Source of the DNA: Planctomycetota bacterium
GTDB taxonomy: Bacteria; Planctomycetota; Phycisphaerae; Tepidisphaerales; Tepidisphaeraceae
Assembly (NCBI GenBank): GCA_023417885.1
Contig: JAEZED010000234.1
Coordinates: forward strand, 1-5,380
Reading direction: 5' to 3'
DNA length: 5,380 bases
A program made the translations under genes and the position numbers. The notes below the pieces were generated by a model, which saw only the letters and a list, made by a program, of their open reading frames with translations, made no database searches and was not told the DNA's origin. Below, in pieces: positions 1 through 5,380 of this stretch (its first letter is position 1; the number at the start of each line of letters is the position of its first letter).

Positions 1-45
1 CCCATGGACCCACCCGACGGAGAGGCCCACCTCCCCGGACTCTCG

Positions 46-52
46 AGGAAGG
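46..52 (+). promoter_or_regulatory. Ribosome binding site of the MobC-like gene
   Basis: The sequence AGGAAGG ends four bases before the ATG at 57; counted from the AGGA core the spacing is seven bases. It is a good Shine-Dalgarno match and supports ATG 57 as the start. The same AGGAAGG heptamer precedes the relaxase start. The 45 bases to its left are too short to show a convincing promoter, so the mob promoter is probably beyond the left edge. Confidence 0.7.
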
Positions 53-56
53 TCAG

Positions 57-485
57 ATGCCGAAGACGACACGACGTCCGCCCGCCATCGGAACCGGCAG
101 CGAAACCCGCGTCCGGACCCGCCAGCTTACCTATCGACTGACGCCGGACGAATACGCGGCGGTTGCCCGCAGCGGCGAAGCCCGCGGCTGGTCGCCAGCG
201 CAGTATGCCCGTGCCGTCGTCCTGGCCGACGCCGGTCAGACGATCCCCGCGATTGCCCGGCGCCGCCCCGACGCGCCGCCCGAACTCCAATCGGCGCTGC
301 CTGTCCTCACCGCTCTCCTCGGCGACATCCGGCACATCCGCACACTGCTGAACCAGTTGGCGGCAAGGGCCAACGCCGGCGCGGTCGCCCCCGCCTGCGC
401 CGGCTACGCCAAGGCCGAGACCGTCGTCCAGGGGCTGTCCGAGCGGATCGTCGCCGCCATCCTCGGGGAGGAAGGCGCATCATGA
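57..485 (+). CDS. mobC: MobC-like plasmid mobilization relaxosome protein
   Basis: This 142-residue protein is a probable relaxosome accessory factor that would bind near oriT and help the relaxase reach the nick site. Residues 1-22 are a basic, likely disordered tail. Residues 22-56 read as a ribbon-helix-helix DNA-binding unit: a short basic strand (RQLTYRLTPDEY) followed by two helices around AAVARSGEARGW and SPAQYARAVVL. Residues 87-107 (LLGDIRHIRTLLNQLAARAN) resemble the signature of the MobC family, which has an NLNQIA-like core near an RRIG-like helix. The C-terminal helix is Ala/Glu-rich. The gene overlaps the next by four bases (ATGA), so translation is probably coupled and the two proteins act together. 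The family call comes from motif resemblance and context. Another RHH protein of mobilization operons (a TraJ/NikA-like role) is the main alternative. Confidence 0.72.
   Translation: MPKTTRRPPAIGTGSETRVRTRQLTYRLTPDEYAAVARSGEARGWSPAQYARAVVLADAGQTIPAIARRRPDAPPELQSALPVLTALLGDIRHIRTLLNQLAARANAGAVAPACAGYAKAETVVQGLSERIVAAILGEEGAS
467..475 (+). promoter_or_regulatory. Ribosome binding site of the relaxase gene
   Basis: GGAGGAAGG sits inside the last codons of the upstream gene and ends six bases before the relaxase ATG at 482. It is a strong Shine-Dalgarno and repeats the AGGAAGG core used by the first gene. With the 4-base stop/start overlap, it points to coupled, matched expression of the two mobilization proteins. 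Confidence 0.7.
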
Positions 486-2677
486 TCGTCAAGACGTCCC
501 AGCGCAGCGGTTCCGGCTGGCTCGCTGCTCACCTTACCCGGACGGACACCAACGAGGCGGTGCGTATCGTCGGCGGACGCGGCGTCATCGCGCTGGATGT
601 CCGTTGCGCCCTGCGCCAGTTCGACGCGCAGTGGCGTGTATCGCCCACACGTGCCCGCGATTTCCTCATCCATGCAGTCCTTTCGCCGCACCACCCCCTG
701 TCGGATGGGGAGTGGGCGGAAGCCTGGGACCTGTACGAATCGCAACATGTCCTCATCGGCCAGCCTTACATCGAGGTCGAGCATGCCAAACCCGGTGAGA
801 CGGGACGCCCAAGTCATCGGCACCGCGTCTACCTGAGGATCAGACAGGATGGACGAGCCATCCCGCTCAATCATTCCTACCGCGTCAACGAGGTCGTCGC
901 CCGTCTCTGCGAGTTGCGCTTCGGCCATCCTGTGACCAAAGGCGCCCACAATCGGGCGGTCGTCGCCCATCTCGAGCAGAACGGCTACAGCGAAGAGGCC
1001 GATCAGCTACGGGGATTGACCACGAGACAGCGTCCGCGCGCTGCACGCTCGGAGAGCGAAGCGCAGCAGGAAAGCCGCTCCGGCTGCAGCAAGGCTGCCG
1101 CCGCAGCGATCGTCGTCGCGGCATGGCGCTCCGCTGACGGTCCGCACACGCGCCGTGCCGCCTTGGCCGAGACCGGCTTCGTTCTCGCCCGCGGCGACCG
1201 GCGCGACACGGTGCTCGCCGTCGACACCGGCGGCGAGTCATGGGCGCTTCATCGCCTGCTGGGGACCGGCGAGCGGGGTGCCTGGACGGCGGCGCGGGTG
1301 CGCGGGGACCTCGAGGGCGTCATCGATGCGCTTCCGAGTGTCAAGGACCTTCGCAGCAGCCTGCATGGAGGAGCCGATCAGCAGGGTAAGGGGCTGCGTT
1401 CGGACAAAGCTGACCCGTTCGCCAGCGTCTCGGCAGTCTCACCGACCGAACTTGTTGCCTCCGCCGCGTCGGCACCGACGCCAGAGGACGAGGCAGAGGC
1501 GTACTGGGCAAGCGAATTCGACGACGAGATCCCCGTGATATCGGCACCGGCCCTGCCGATACCCGTCATCTGCCGACTGGGAGCCGACGCGGTGATTCCA
1601 GCAGCAAGCTCCGCCTTAGGCTTCCGCGGCACCGAAGACGTCGAAAAGGGAAAGGCGGACGGACCGTCGGCGGAACTTGTTCGGCCCGTCACGGCTTCCT
1701 CTCCGTTGCCGACGGCGGCTGGAACGGCCGCCGTTCCGCCTGCCGCGCCGGATGTGCGGTCCGGAACCGTCTCGAGCGCTGATGTTCCATCGGGCATCAG
1801 TCATGTCAGGGCGGCGCCCCCGCGGCGCAGGAAGGTGGCGAAGGCCCAGGAGGAAGCAGCCAGAGCGGAGATCCCGTCGCAGACACCCGCTCAACGATCT
1901 CCGATTGCCGATCGGCGGAAGAATCCCGCTCCCGAGCAGAGCAATCCCGCTATAGCTGGCGACCGGAGCGGGAACCGCGTGGGCACCAAGCCGCCAATGC
2001 CGATCGACATGCCGGCCGCCGGCCAAATGGACCGGCTCCGGCCCTTGAGCCGTGATCGACGCCCGCCATCCCCACCACGGTTGCCTGACCGGCTGGAGCA
2101 CAAGGACTACGGCGCCCGCCAGTCGTCGGACCTGCCGACCGTCTCGCAGATGGAGGAGGCTCGCCGGCGCGCTGCGCACAACACCAAGCTGACCACCCGA
2201 TTGATCAACGAACTGACGGCGCAGACACCGAATCACACGACGTCGACGGCGGAGACGTCGTCTGATCACATCCCGTCCCCCGCTCCCGACGACAGCATCG
2301 TGACCCTCCTCAGGTCCTATGCCGGCGCCCTGATGGACTGGTGGAACTCTCGCCGGCTCCCGGGTCATGACACTGATGCCCTTCGGCGTCGGCTGGACCA
2401 GGCATGGCGGGCTCTTCTCGCCGCCGCCCGGAAGTGGTTGTCTGAAAGAGGCGCTGGCAGGAGTTCGGAAACGGTCCAGGCATTCTTGGCCCGCGAGATC
2501 GGCCGCAACCACCCGGACGCGCGCGAAGCCCATGAGGGTTGGCTCGACCGCGTCTATCAGCCGGCCGCAGCCGCCGTCCGCGTCATAGACCGTACATCGG
2601 AAGGCCCCGTCTCGGTCAGACACAACGATGGCCTGAGATTTAGAACGGGTCCGGAGCGCCAACGGACTGGCGGATAG
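482..2677 (+). CDS. VirD2/MobA-like relaxase (mobilization nuclease)
   Basis: This 731-residue protein probably nicks oriT and pilots the transferred strand. The N-terminal domain (about residues 1-180) starts with KTSQRSGSGWLAAHL, as in alphaproteobacterial VirD2-type relaxases whose start reads like K-SQRGGGKxLAAHL. Its metal-binding three-histidine motif is H101, then H112-R-H114 (PSHRHRVYLRI). A second module (about 210-290) carries ETGFVLARGDRRDTVLAVD and a leucine-rich tail ending DALPSVKDL, a segment I recall from the same relaxase family. Residues 290-600 are Ala/Pro/Ser/Arg-rich and probably disordered. Residues 604-700 form a compact helical Trp/Arg-rich tail (MDWWNSRR, AWRALLAAARKWL, EGWLDRVYQP) of unknown role, perhaps a secretion or partner-binding region. 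The start is fixed by the ribosome binding site and by the family motif beginning at residue 1. Odd point: no tyrosine occurs before Y85, so the usual N-terminal nucleophile is absent. The relaxase assignment is firm; the MOB class is not. Confidence 0.85.
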   Translation: MIVKTSQRSGSGWLAAHLTRTDTNEAVRIVGGRGVIALDVRCALRQFDAQWRVSPTRARDFLIHAVLSPHHPLSDGEWAEAWDLYESQHVLIGQPYIEVEHAKPGETGRPSHRHRVYLRIRQDGRAIPLNHSYRVNEVVARLCELRFGHPVTKGAHNRAVVAHLEQNGYSEEADQLRGLTTRQRPRAARSESEAQQESRSGCSKAAAAAIVVAAWRSADGPHTRRAALAETGFVLARGDRRDTVLAVDTGGESWALHRLLGTGERGAWTAARVRGDLEGVIDALPSVKDLRSSLHGGADQQGKGLRSDKADPFASVSAVSPTELVASAASAPTPEDEAEAYWASEFDDEIPVISAPALPIPVICRLGADAVIPAASSALGFRGTEDVEKGKADGPSAELVRPVTASSPLPTAAGTAAVPPAAPDVRSGTVSSADVPSGISHVRAAPPRRRKVAKAQEEAARAEIPSQTPAQRSPIADRRKNPAPEQSNPAIAGDRSGNRVGTKPPMPIDMPAAGQMDRLRPLSRDRRPPSPPRLPDRLEHKDYGARQSSDLPTVSQMEEARRRAAHNTKLTTRLINELTAQTPNHTTSTAETSSDHIPSPAPDDSIVTLLRSYAGALMDWWNSRRLPGHDTDALRRRLDQAWRALLAAARKWLSERGAGRSSETVQAFLAREIGRNHPDAREAHEGWLDRVYQPAAAAVRVIDRTSEGPVSVRHNDGLRFRTGPERQRTGG
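2232..2266. repeat. 13-bp imperfect inverted repeat inside the relaxase gene
   Basis: The arms at 2232-2244 (ATCACACGACGTC) and 2254-2266 (GACGTCGTCTGAT) match at 12 of 13 positions around a 9-bp spacer; the innermost 8 bp are perfect. The repeat lies in the part encoding the disordered linker (about residues 584-595), where coding constraint is weak. It could be a protein-binding site or an mRNA hairpin, or a product of GC-rich composition. No function can be assigned. Confidence 0.6.
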
Positions 2678-2808
2678 TGCTGTCTCCCAGTCGGGCCTTC
2701 CGTAGCATAGCAGCTTGTTGAGAACGGCCAGAGACGCTTTGCACCGCTGTGCGGTGCCCTGCGGAGCCTCCCTGACCGTTCCCGACCGCTGCACCATGCG
2801 CCTGGATG
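2678..2808. other. Convergent intergenic region
   Basis: This 131-bp gap separates the stop codons (TAG on each strand) of the relaxase and the integrase. It contains the nested hairpin at 2720-2783. It also contains part of a second, weaker inverted repeat (TGCGCCTG at 2797-2804 and CAGGCACA at 2818-2825, 7 of 8) that spans the integrase stop codon. No T-tract follows any of these stems on either strand, so no canonical intrinsic terminator is visible although two converging transcripts must end here. The minus strand is open across the gap, but I see no ribosome binding site or recognisable protein. Confidence 0.7.
2720..2783 (-). other. Nested hairpin, possible structured 3' UTR or terminator of the integrase transcript
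   Basis: The outer arms are 2720-2734 (GAGAACGGCCAGAGA) and 2769-2783 (TCCCTGACCGTTCCC). They are complementary at 12 of 15 positions in DNA. The other three positions become G-U pairs only in minus-strand RNA, giving an unbroken 15-bp stem there. Inside sits a perfect 7-bp hairpin, GCACCGC (2741-2747) and GCGGTGC (2751-2757), with a 3-base loop. The element begins 25 bases past the integrase stop codon. No U-tract follows it, so it is not a standard intrinsic terminator. It may be an RNA-stabilising 3' structure, a Rho-linked end, a dispersed palindromic repeat or a small RNA. The structure is visible in the sequence; its role is inferred. Confidence 0.6.
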
Positions 2809-5133
2809 CTAGCTGATCAGGCACAACTGTCCGTTGACCATAGCCGTGGGGAGGCGGTAGTCGATCGAGGCGATCGCCTCGGTCAGCTTCGCCAGTCTTG
2901 CGCCCTTGTAGTAGCGGTTCCTGGTCTGCCCCTGCTGCGCATGCCCCATCAGCTCGCTCACCCGGACATCCGGAATCTCGCGGTTGAGCAGGTGCGTGTC
3001 GAAGCTGTGGCGCAGCGAATGGAACGACACACGATCCCGCTTCATCCCGATGTACTCGAGGTAGCGGCTGAACCATTCCCCGAGGTTCTCACCGGCACGG
3101 TTCGCCTTTTCCGGCTTGAGGCCGGGAAAGAGATCCCGCTTGCCGGCGCGCTTCTGTGCGTCGACGTAGTCGAGAAAACCGAGTTCAAGCAGCAACGGAT
3201 GAATCGGTACGATGCGCTTCGAGGTGGTGGTCTTCACGCTCTTGCCGTCCTCAGGAGCCACGTCGATGCACCAGATGCCGACGATGGGAACACCGTCCTC
3301 ATCCTTGGGCGAGAACGCCCGCAGGCGGACCCATGGTCCCGACGGATCGTCGAGATCCACGCCCCAGTCGATGAAGTCCTCCTCATCGAAGCAGCGCAAA
3401 TGGATATCGCCAGTCAGCAGCTGCGCCGCCTCGCCGAGCCGCAATCCCTCGAGCGCCGCAAGCAGCGGAATCCAGAACTTGCCGTCCTTCACCATGAGGG
3501 GGCCGGACCGATGACGGTAGTCCACCCTGGCGCAGCCGGTCCAGCATGCGCTGGAGAACAGCTTGCGGACCTCGGCGTTCGAGAGGGCCTCCCGATCGGC
3601 ATTCGCGGCGCGTCCGATGTCCTTCTTGTTGTAGCGGATCTTGAGATCGAGCAGGTCGCGGTTGATCTTCATCTTCATCGTCTCCTTGAGCCAGCGGAGC
3701 AGGCCCTTGATTTTGTCGAGATGCTTGTTGACGGTCTTCATGGCCAGGCGCGGCACCTCGGCATCACGCTTCTCATGGGCCATATTGTGCCGGTCGATCT
3801 GTCCGCTCTCCACACGCGCCATGACCGCCGCCTGCTGGGAAGCCGTGATCGCGTCCGCCTTGGCAGCGGCGTCGGCGCCGGTCAGGTTGCGAAAAACGCC
3901 GCGGCCGAGCAGTTTGGGGACCCGGTGCAGCTCATCTCTGAACCGCAACAAGTCCTCCTCCGTCAGGTCGACGACACGGCGGTCCCCGACAAGACTGGCG
4001 AAGAGTTCTGCGGCGACGCGGTAATTCCGCTCTTCCTCCTTGCACAAGGAGGCGGACTTGACCGCATTCGAACCACGCTGGCGGTGGCGGACCCATTCGG
4101 CCATAGCCTGCTCGATCGTCCAGTCCGCCGCCGGGTTGGACATGGGTGTCTGCCGGTGTGAGACCGTCTCCACCGCATTGGAGGCCGGCTCGACGATCGA
4201 GGCCGAGCGTCCGAGCGAATTCGCCGGCTCCATGGCAGGACGAGCCGTGACGAGGACGGGCGCCGGTGCGACGGCGGCGGGATAGGGCTGCTGGAGATGC
4301 AGGGAGGGTGTCGCCTCCTGCCGATCAGGCACCGGTCTGGTGCCGGGTTCAACGATGCCGACCGATGCCGCGGGGGCGGCGACCGAAACGGATTGCATCG
4401 CCATCTGCGCAGGCATGGTGGCTGGCATCGGAGGCGTCGGCGTGACAACCATGGCGGGGCGAACCTCCGCTGCGGAAGCCGGGTTGCCCGACGGCATCCC
4501 GGTCGTCGCAAGGCCGGCCGGCAAAGGCGGCATGAGTTCCTCGAGGTCGTCGTCGTAGGGGATCTGCTCGCGAACGGCGTTGATGCGATGGATGCGGGGA
4601 AGCCCGCGCAGCACCAGCCGTGCGAGGTAGCTGTGCTCGGCCGTCTCGGCCGCCGGCACCGGCAGGCCGACGGTGACGGCGCGCTCGAGCACCGCGCGGG
4701 CAGCGTCGAGCCGGTTGTGCCGGACGGCGTCCTCGATGGTGGCGACGGCGTCGAGTTCGGCCTGGACCCGTCGGGCGATCTCCTCCTGCCCCCGCTCCCC
4801 GCCCAGGGCACGCGCCACTTCCGCCCGTTCCAGCTCGCCGAGCAGGATCGGTTTGAGAAGGGCGCGGAGCGCGCTGTTGTTGATGATGCCGGCCTGCATG
4901 ACCTCGCCCAGGAGCCTGAGCACGGCATCGACGACGACGCTGAGACGCCGCCCTCGCTGCCGTGCGAGGTCGGCCATATTTGTCCGCAAGGAGAGACGTA
5001 TCTCTCGATCGGCGCATTTTTCCGAAAAATTTTTGAGAGTGCCGTCCTCACCGGCGGTGCCCCCGCATGCCGGCAGGATCCGGCGCCACCAGTAGACGGA
5101 ACCGCGGCGGTAGAGGTGAGGGGCAAGCGGCAT
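2809..5133 (-). CDS. Tyrosine recombinase / site-specific integrase with DUF6538-like N-terminus
   Basis: This 774-residue integrase would cut and rejoin DNA between the element's attachment site and the tRNA-Gln 3' end. The N-terminus (MPLAPHLYRRGSVYWWRR) resembles the DUF6538 start found on many proteobacterial integrases. Residues 35-200 are largely helical. Residues 200-335 form a Pro/Ala/Met-rich linker. A core-binding domain runs from about 337 to 500 (DWTIEQAMAEWVRHR to WLKETMKMKINRDLL), with an insertion near 405-465. The catalytic domain (about 515-750) has the full set: R565 in LEGLRLGEAAQL, K639 in TSKRIVPIHP, H705 and R708 in FHSLRHSFDTHLL, H731 in LMGHAQQ, and Y741 in RNRYYKG, ten residues after H731. 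The family is usually 300-450 residues, so this one is unusually long because of its N-terminal half. The gene converges on the mob operon and starts 132 bases from the mature tRNA 3' end, the classic layout for tRNA-targeting islands. Confidence 0.93.
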   Translation of the reverse strand: MPLAPHLYRRGSVYWWRRILPACGGTAGEDGTLKNFSEKCADREIRLSLRTNMADLARQRGRRLSVVVDAVLRLLGEVMQAGIINNSALRALLKPILLGELERAEVARALGGERGQEEIARRVQAELDAVATIEDAVRHNRLDAARAVLERAVTVGLPVPAAETAEHSYLARLVLRGLPRIHRINAVREQIPYDDDLEELMPPLPAGLATTGMPSGNPASAAEVRPAMVVTPTPPMPATMPAQMAMQSVSVAAPAASVGIVEPGTRPVPDRQEATPSLHLQQPYPAAVAPAPVLVTARPAMEPANSLGRSASIVEPASNAVETVSHRQTPMSNPAADWTIEQAMAEWVRHRQRGSNAVKSASLCKEEERNYRVAAELFASLVGDRRVVDLTEEDLLRFRDELHRVPKLLGRGVFRNLTGADAAAKADAITASQQAAVMARVESGQIDRHNMAHEKRDAEVPRLAMKTVNKHLDKIKGLLRWLKETMKMKINRDLLDLKIRYNKKDIGRAANADREALSNAEVRKLFSSACWTGCARVDYRHRSGPLMVKDGKFWIPLLAALEGLRLGEAAQLLTGDIHLRCFDEEDFIDWGVDLDDPSGPWVRLRAFSPKDEDGVPIVGIWCIDVAPEDGKSVKTTTSKRIVPIHPLLLELGFLDYVDAQKRAGKRDLFPGLKPEKANRAGENLGEWFSRYLEYIGMKRDRVSFHSLRHSFDTHLLNREIPDVRVSELMGHAQQGQTRNRYYKGARLAKLTEAIASIDYRLPTAMVNGQLCLIS

Positions 5134-5139
5134 TGGCGG

Positions 5140-5143
5140 CTCC
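5140..5143 (-). promoter_or_regulatory. Ribosome binding site of the integrase gene
   Basis: On the minus strand GGAG (within ACGGAG) lies six bases upstream of the ATG at 5133-5131. This selects that ATG as the start of the integrase, in agreement with the conserved-looking N-terminal sequence that begins there. Confidence 0.7.
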
Positions 5144-5190
5144 GTCTTGAGGAGCGCCGCGCGCGCGTGAGGGCACAGGCCGCTGGCACA

Positions 5191-5201
5191 GTTGGGGGAC
5201 T
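5191..5201. repeat. Direct repeat of the tRNA-Gln 3' end, copy 1
   Basis: GTTGGGGGACT at 5191-5201 recurs exactly at 5268-5278, where it covers tRNA-Gln from the T-stem/acceptor junction into the encoded CCA. The copies are 77 bp apart and similarity stops abruptly on both sides. It could be an integrase-binding site, a remnant of an earlier insertion junction, or chance in GC-rich DNA. Confidence 0.55.
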
Positions 5202-5251
5202 CACCAGGAAGGTCCCGGAGTAGTCGGCCCTAAGTGCTTGATTTACAAGGG

Positions 5252-5290
5252 AAACAACTGGGAGTTGGTTGGGGGACTAGGATTCGAACC
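5252..5290. other. Putative attachment site (att) at the tRNA-Gln 3' end
   Basis: An inverted repeat (AAACAACT at 5252-5259, AGTTGGTT at 5263-5270, 7 of 8 complementary, 3-bp spacer) straddles the tRNA 3' terminus and includes its CCA and discriminator base. The T-arm and acceptor 3' strand follow up to about 5290. Integrases of this kind commonly recombine within the 3' part of a tRNA gene and rebuild it with element DNA. The int gene next door and its orientation fit this. The partner att copy is not in the window, so the exact core is unproven. In the minus direction the same inverted repeat is followed by only TTT, so it could alternatively be a weak tRNA terminator. Confidence 0.55.
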
Positions 5291-5339
5291 TAGGCTGGCG
5301 GAGTCAGAGTCCGCTGTCCTACCGCTAGACGATCCCCCA
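5266..5339 (-). tRNA. tRNA-Gln (anticodon CUG)
   Basis: The minus strand folds into a complete 74-nt cloverleaf. The acceptor stem is TGGGGGA with TCCCCCA, all seven pairs. The D-arm is GTCT-AGCGGTA-GGAC with one T-G pair. The anticodon arm is GCGGA-CTCTGAC-TCCGC, with CTG at positions 34-36. The variable loop is CAGC and the T-arm is CTAGG-TTCGAAT-CCTAG. Discriminator A and an encoded CCA follow. The T1-A72 end pair is typical of tRNA-Gln. It supplies glutamine at CAG codons. Its 3' end faces the integrase gene, making it the likely integration target while staying intact. No promoter-like -10 box is seen in the 41 bases to its right, so its promoter is probably outside the window. Confidence 0.95.
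5268..5278. repeat. Direct repeat of the tRNA-Gln 3' end, copy 2
   Basis: This is the exact second copy of the 11-bp GTTGGGGGACT, inside the tRNA gene. It comprises the 3' acceptor strand, the discriminator and the first Cs of CCA as read on the minus strand. See the first copy at 5191-5201. Confidence 0.55.
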
Positions 5340-5348
5340 GACCGTCAC

Positions 5349-5374
5349 CGGGGCGGCTCGTTTGCCGTGCCCCG
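5349..5374. other. Hairpin in the flank upstream of tRNA-Gln
   Basis: CGGGGCGGC (5349-5357) pairs with GCCG (5364-5367) plus CCCCG (5370-5374). This makes a 9-bp stem with a 6-base loop and a 2-base bulge. No T-tract follows on either strand. It lies outside the presumed element, just upstream of the tRNA 5' end. It could end an upstream transcript or be part of a longer tRNA precursor. Confidence 0.4.
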
Positions 5375-5380
5375 TGGTGT

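Larger units (their letters stand above)
5134..5265 (-). promoter_or_regulatory. Integrase leader between int start and tRNA-Gln
   Basis: This 132-bp stretch should hold the integrase promoter and, in part, the integrase arm-binding sites. It contains an 11-bp copy of the tRNA 3' end at 5191-5201. It also has a 5-bp inverted repeat (GGGAC at 5196-5200, GTCCC at 5212-5216) and a relatively AT-rich patch at 5231-5258. In the minus direction TTGTAA (5249-5244) could serve as a -35 element, but no acceptable -10 box lies 16-18 bases after it. I therefore do not call a promoter. No small gene or excisionase is visible here. Confidence 0.5.

Noticed and set aside
22..33. Small inverted repeat GAGG-CCCA-CCTC upstream of the MobC-like gene as an oriT candidate
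   Set aside because: The 4-bp arms are too short to support oriT. The real site is probably left of the window.
375..404. 8-bp perfect inverted repeat GCCGGCGC / GCGCCGGC in the MobC-like gene
   Set aside because: It is built from Ala/Gly codon runs in GC-rich coding DNA and has no sign of function.
1922..1951. Repeated AATCCCGCT (1922-1930 and 1943-1951) in the relaxase linker
   Set aside because: Only two 9-bp copies, encoding repeated Asn-Pro-Ala in a low-complexity linker. Not an array, and no CRISPR-like spacing exists anywhere in the window.
2678..2808. Insertion sequence remnant between relaxase and integrase
   Set aside because: No transposase fragment and no target duplication could be seen. 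The symmetry is that of a compact hairpin.
1616..3076. 486-codon minus-strand open frame crossing the relaxase 3' half, the gap and the integrase 3' end
   Set aside because: It overlaps two well-supported genes, has no ribosome binding site that I can see, and has no family resemblance. Its passage through the gap just lacks stop codons, in a segment better explained by the hairpin.
3963..5204. Arg/Ser/Pro-rich minus-strand frame and other frames nested in the integrase
   Set aside because: The composition is that of an out-of-frame GC-rich reading. The integrase frame carries the motifs.
2806..5223. Long plus-strand open frames (2806-4161 and 4297-5223) opposite the integrase
   Set aside because: They are antisense to an integrase with a complete catalytic set, show no recognisable domain, and are expected in very GC-rich DNA.

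Overview
The window looks like one end of an integrative mobilizable element (IME) or a related mobile island, inserted at the 3' end of a tRNA-Gln gene. The host is probably a high-GC alphaproteobacterium. This rests on strongly GC-rich codon use, on a large tyrosine integrase whose N-terminus resembles the DUF6538-type start, and on a VirD2-like relaxase of a kind I associate with Rhodospirillales and Rhizobiales-type genomes. Genus-level placement is not supported.

Layout, left to right. Positions 57-2677 (+ strand) hold a two-gene mobilization operon: a small MobC-like relaxosome protein and a 731-residue relaxase, joined by a 4-base ATGA overlap. Positions 2678-2808 form a convergent intergenic gap with an elaborate nested hairpin at 2720-2783. 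Positions 2809-5133 (- strand) encode a 774-residue tyrosine recombinase with a complete catalytic set. Positions 5134-5265 are its leader, with a good ribosome binding site, short repeats and a small inverted repeat that runs into the tRNA 3' end. Positions 5266-5339 (- strand) are an intact tRNA-Gln(CUG) with encoded CCA. The last 41 bases are flanking, presumably chromosomal, DNA with one hairpin.

How the parts fit together: the integrase would insert and excise the element at the tRNA 3' end. MobC and the relaxase would nick and pilot the excised circle for conjugative transfer. No type IV secretion or coupling-protein gene is visible, so transfer would depend on machinery encoded elsewhere in the element (beyond position 1) or supplied in trans. 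The other attachment site, oriT, the mob promoter and any cargo should lie to the left of the window.

The points most worth a second look are: a minus-strand RNA hairpin whose mismatches are all tolerated as G-U pairs on that strand only; a relaxase with no tyrosine in its first 84 residues; and an 11-bp repeat of the tRNA 3' end inside the integrase leader.
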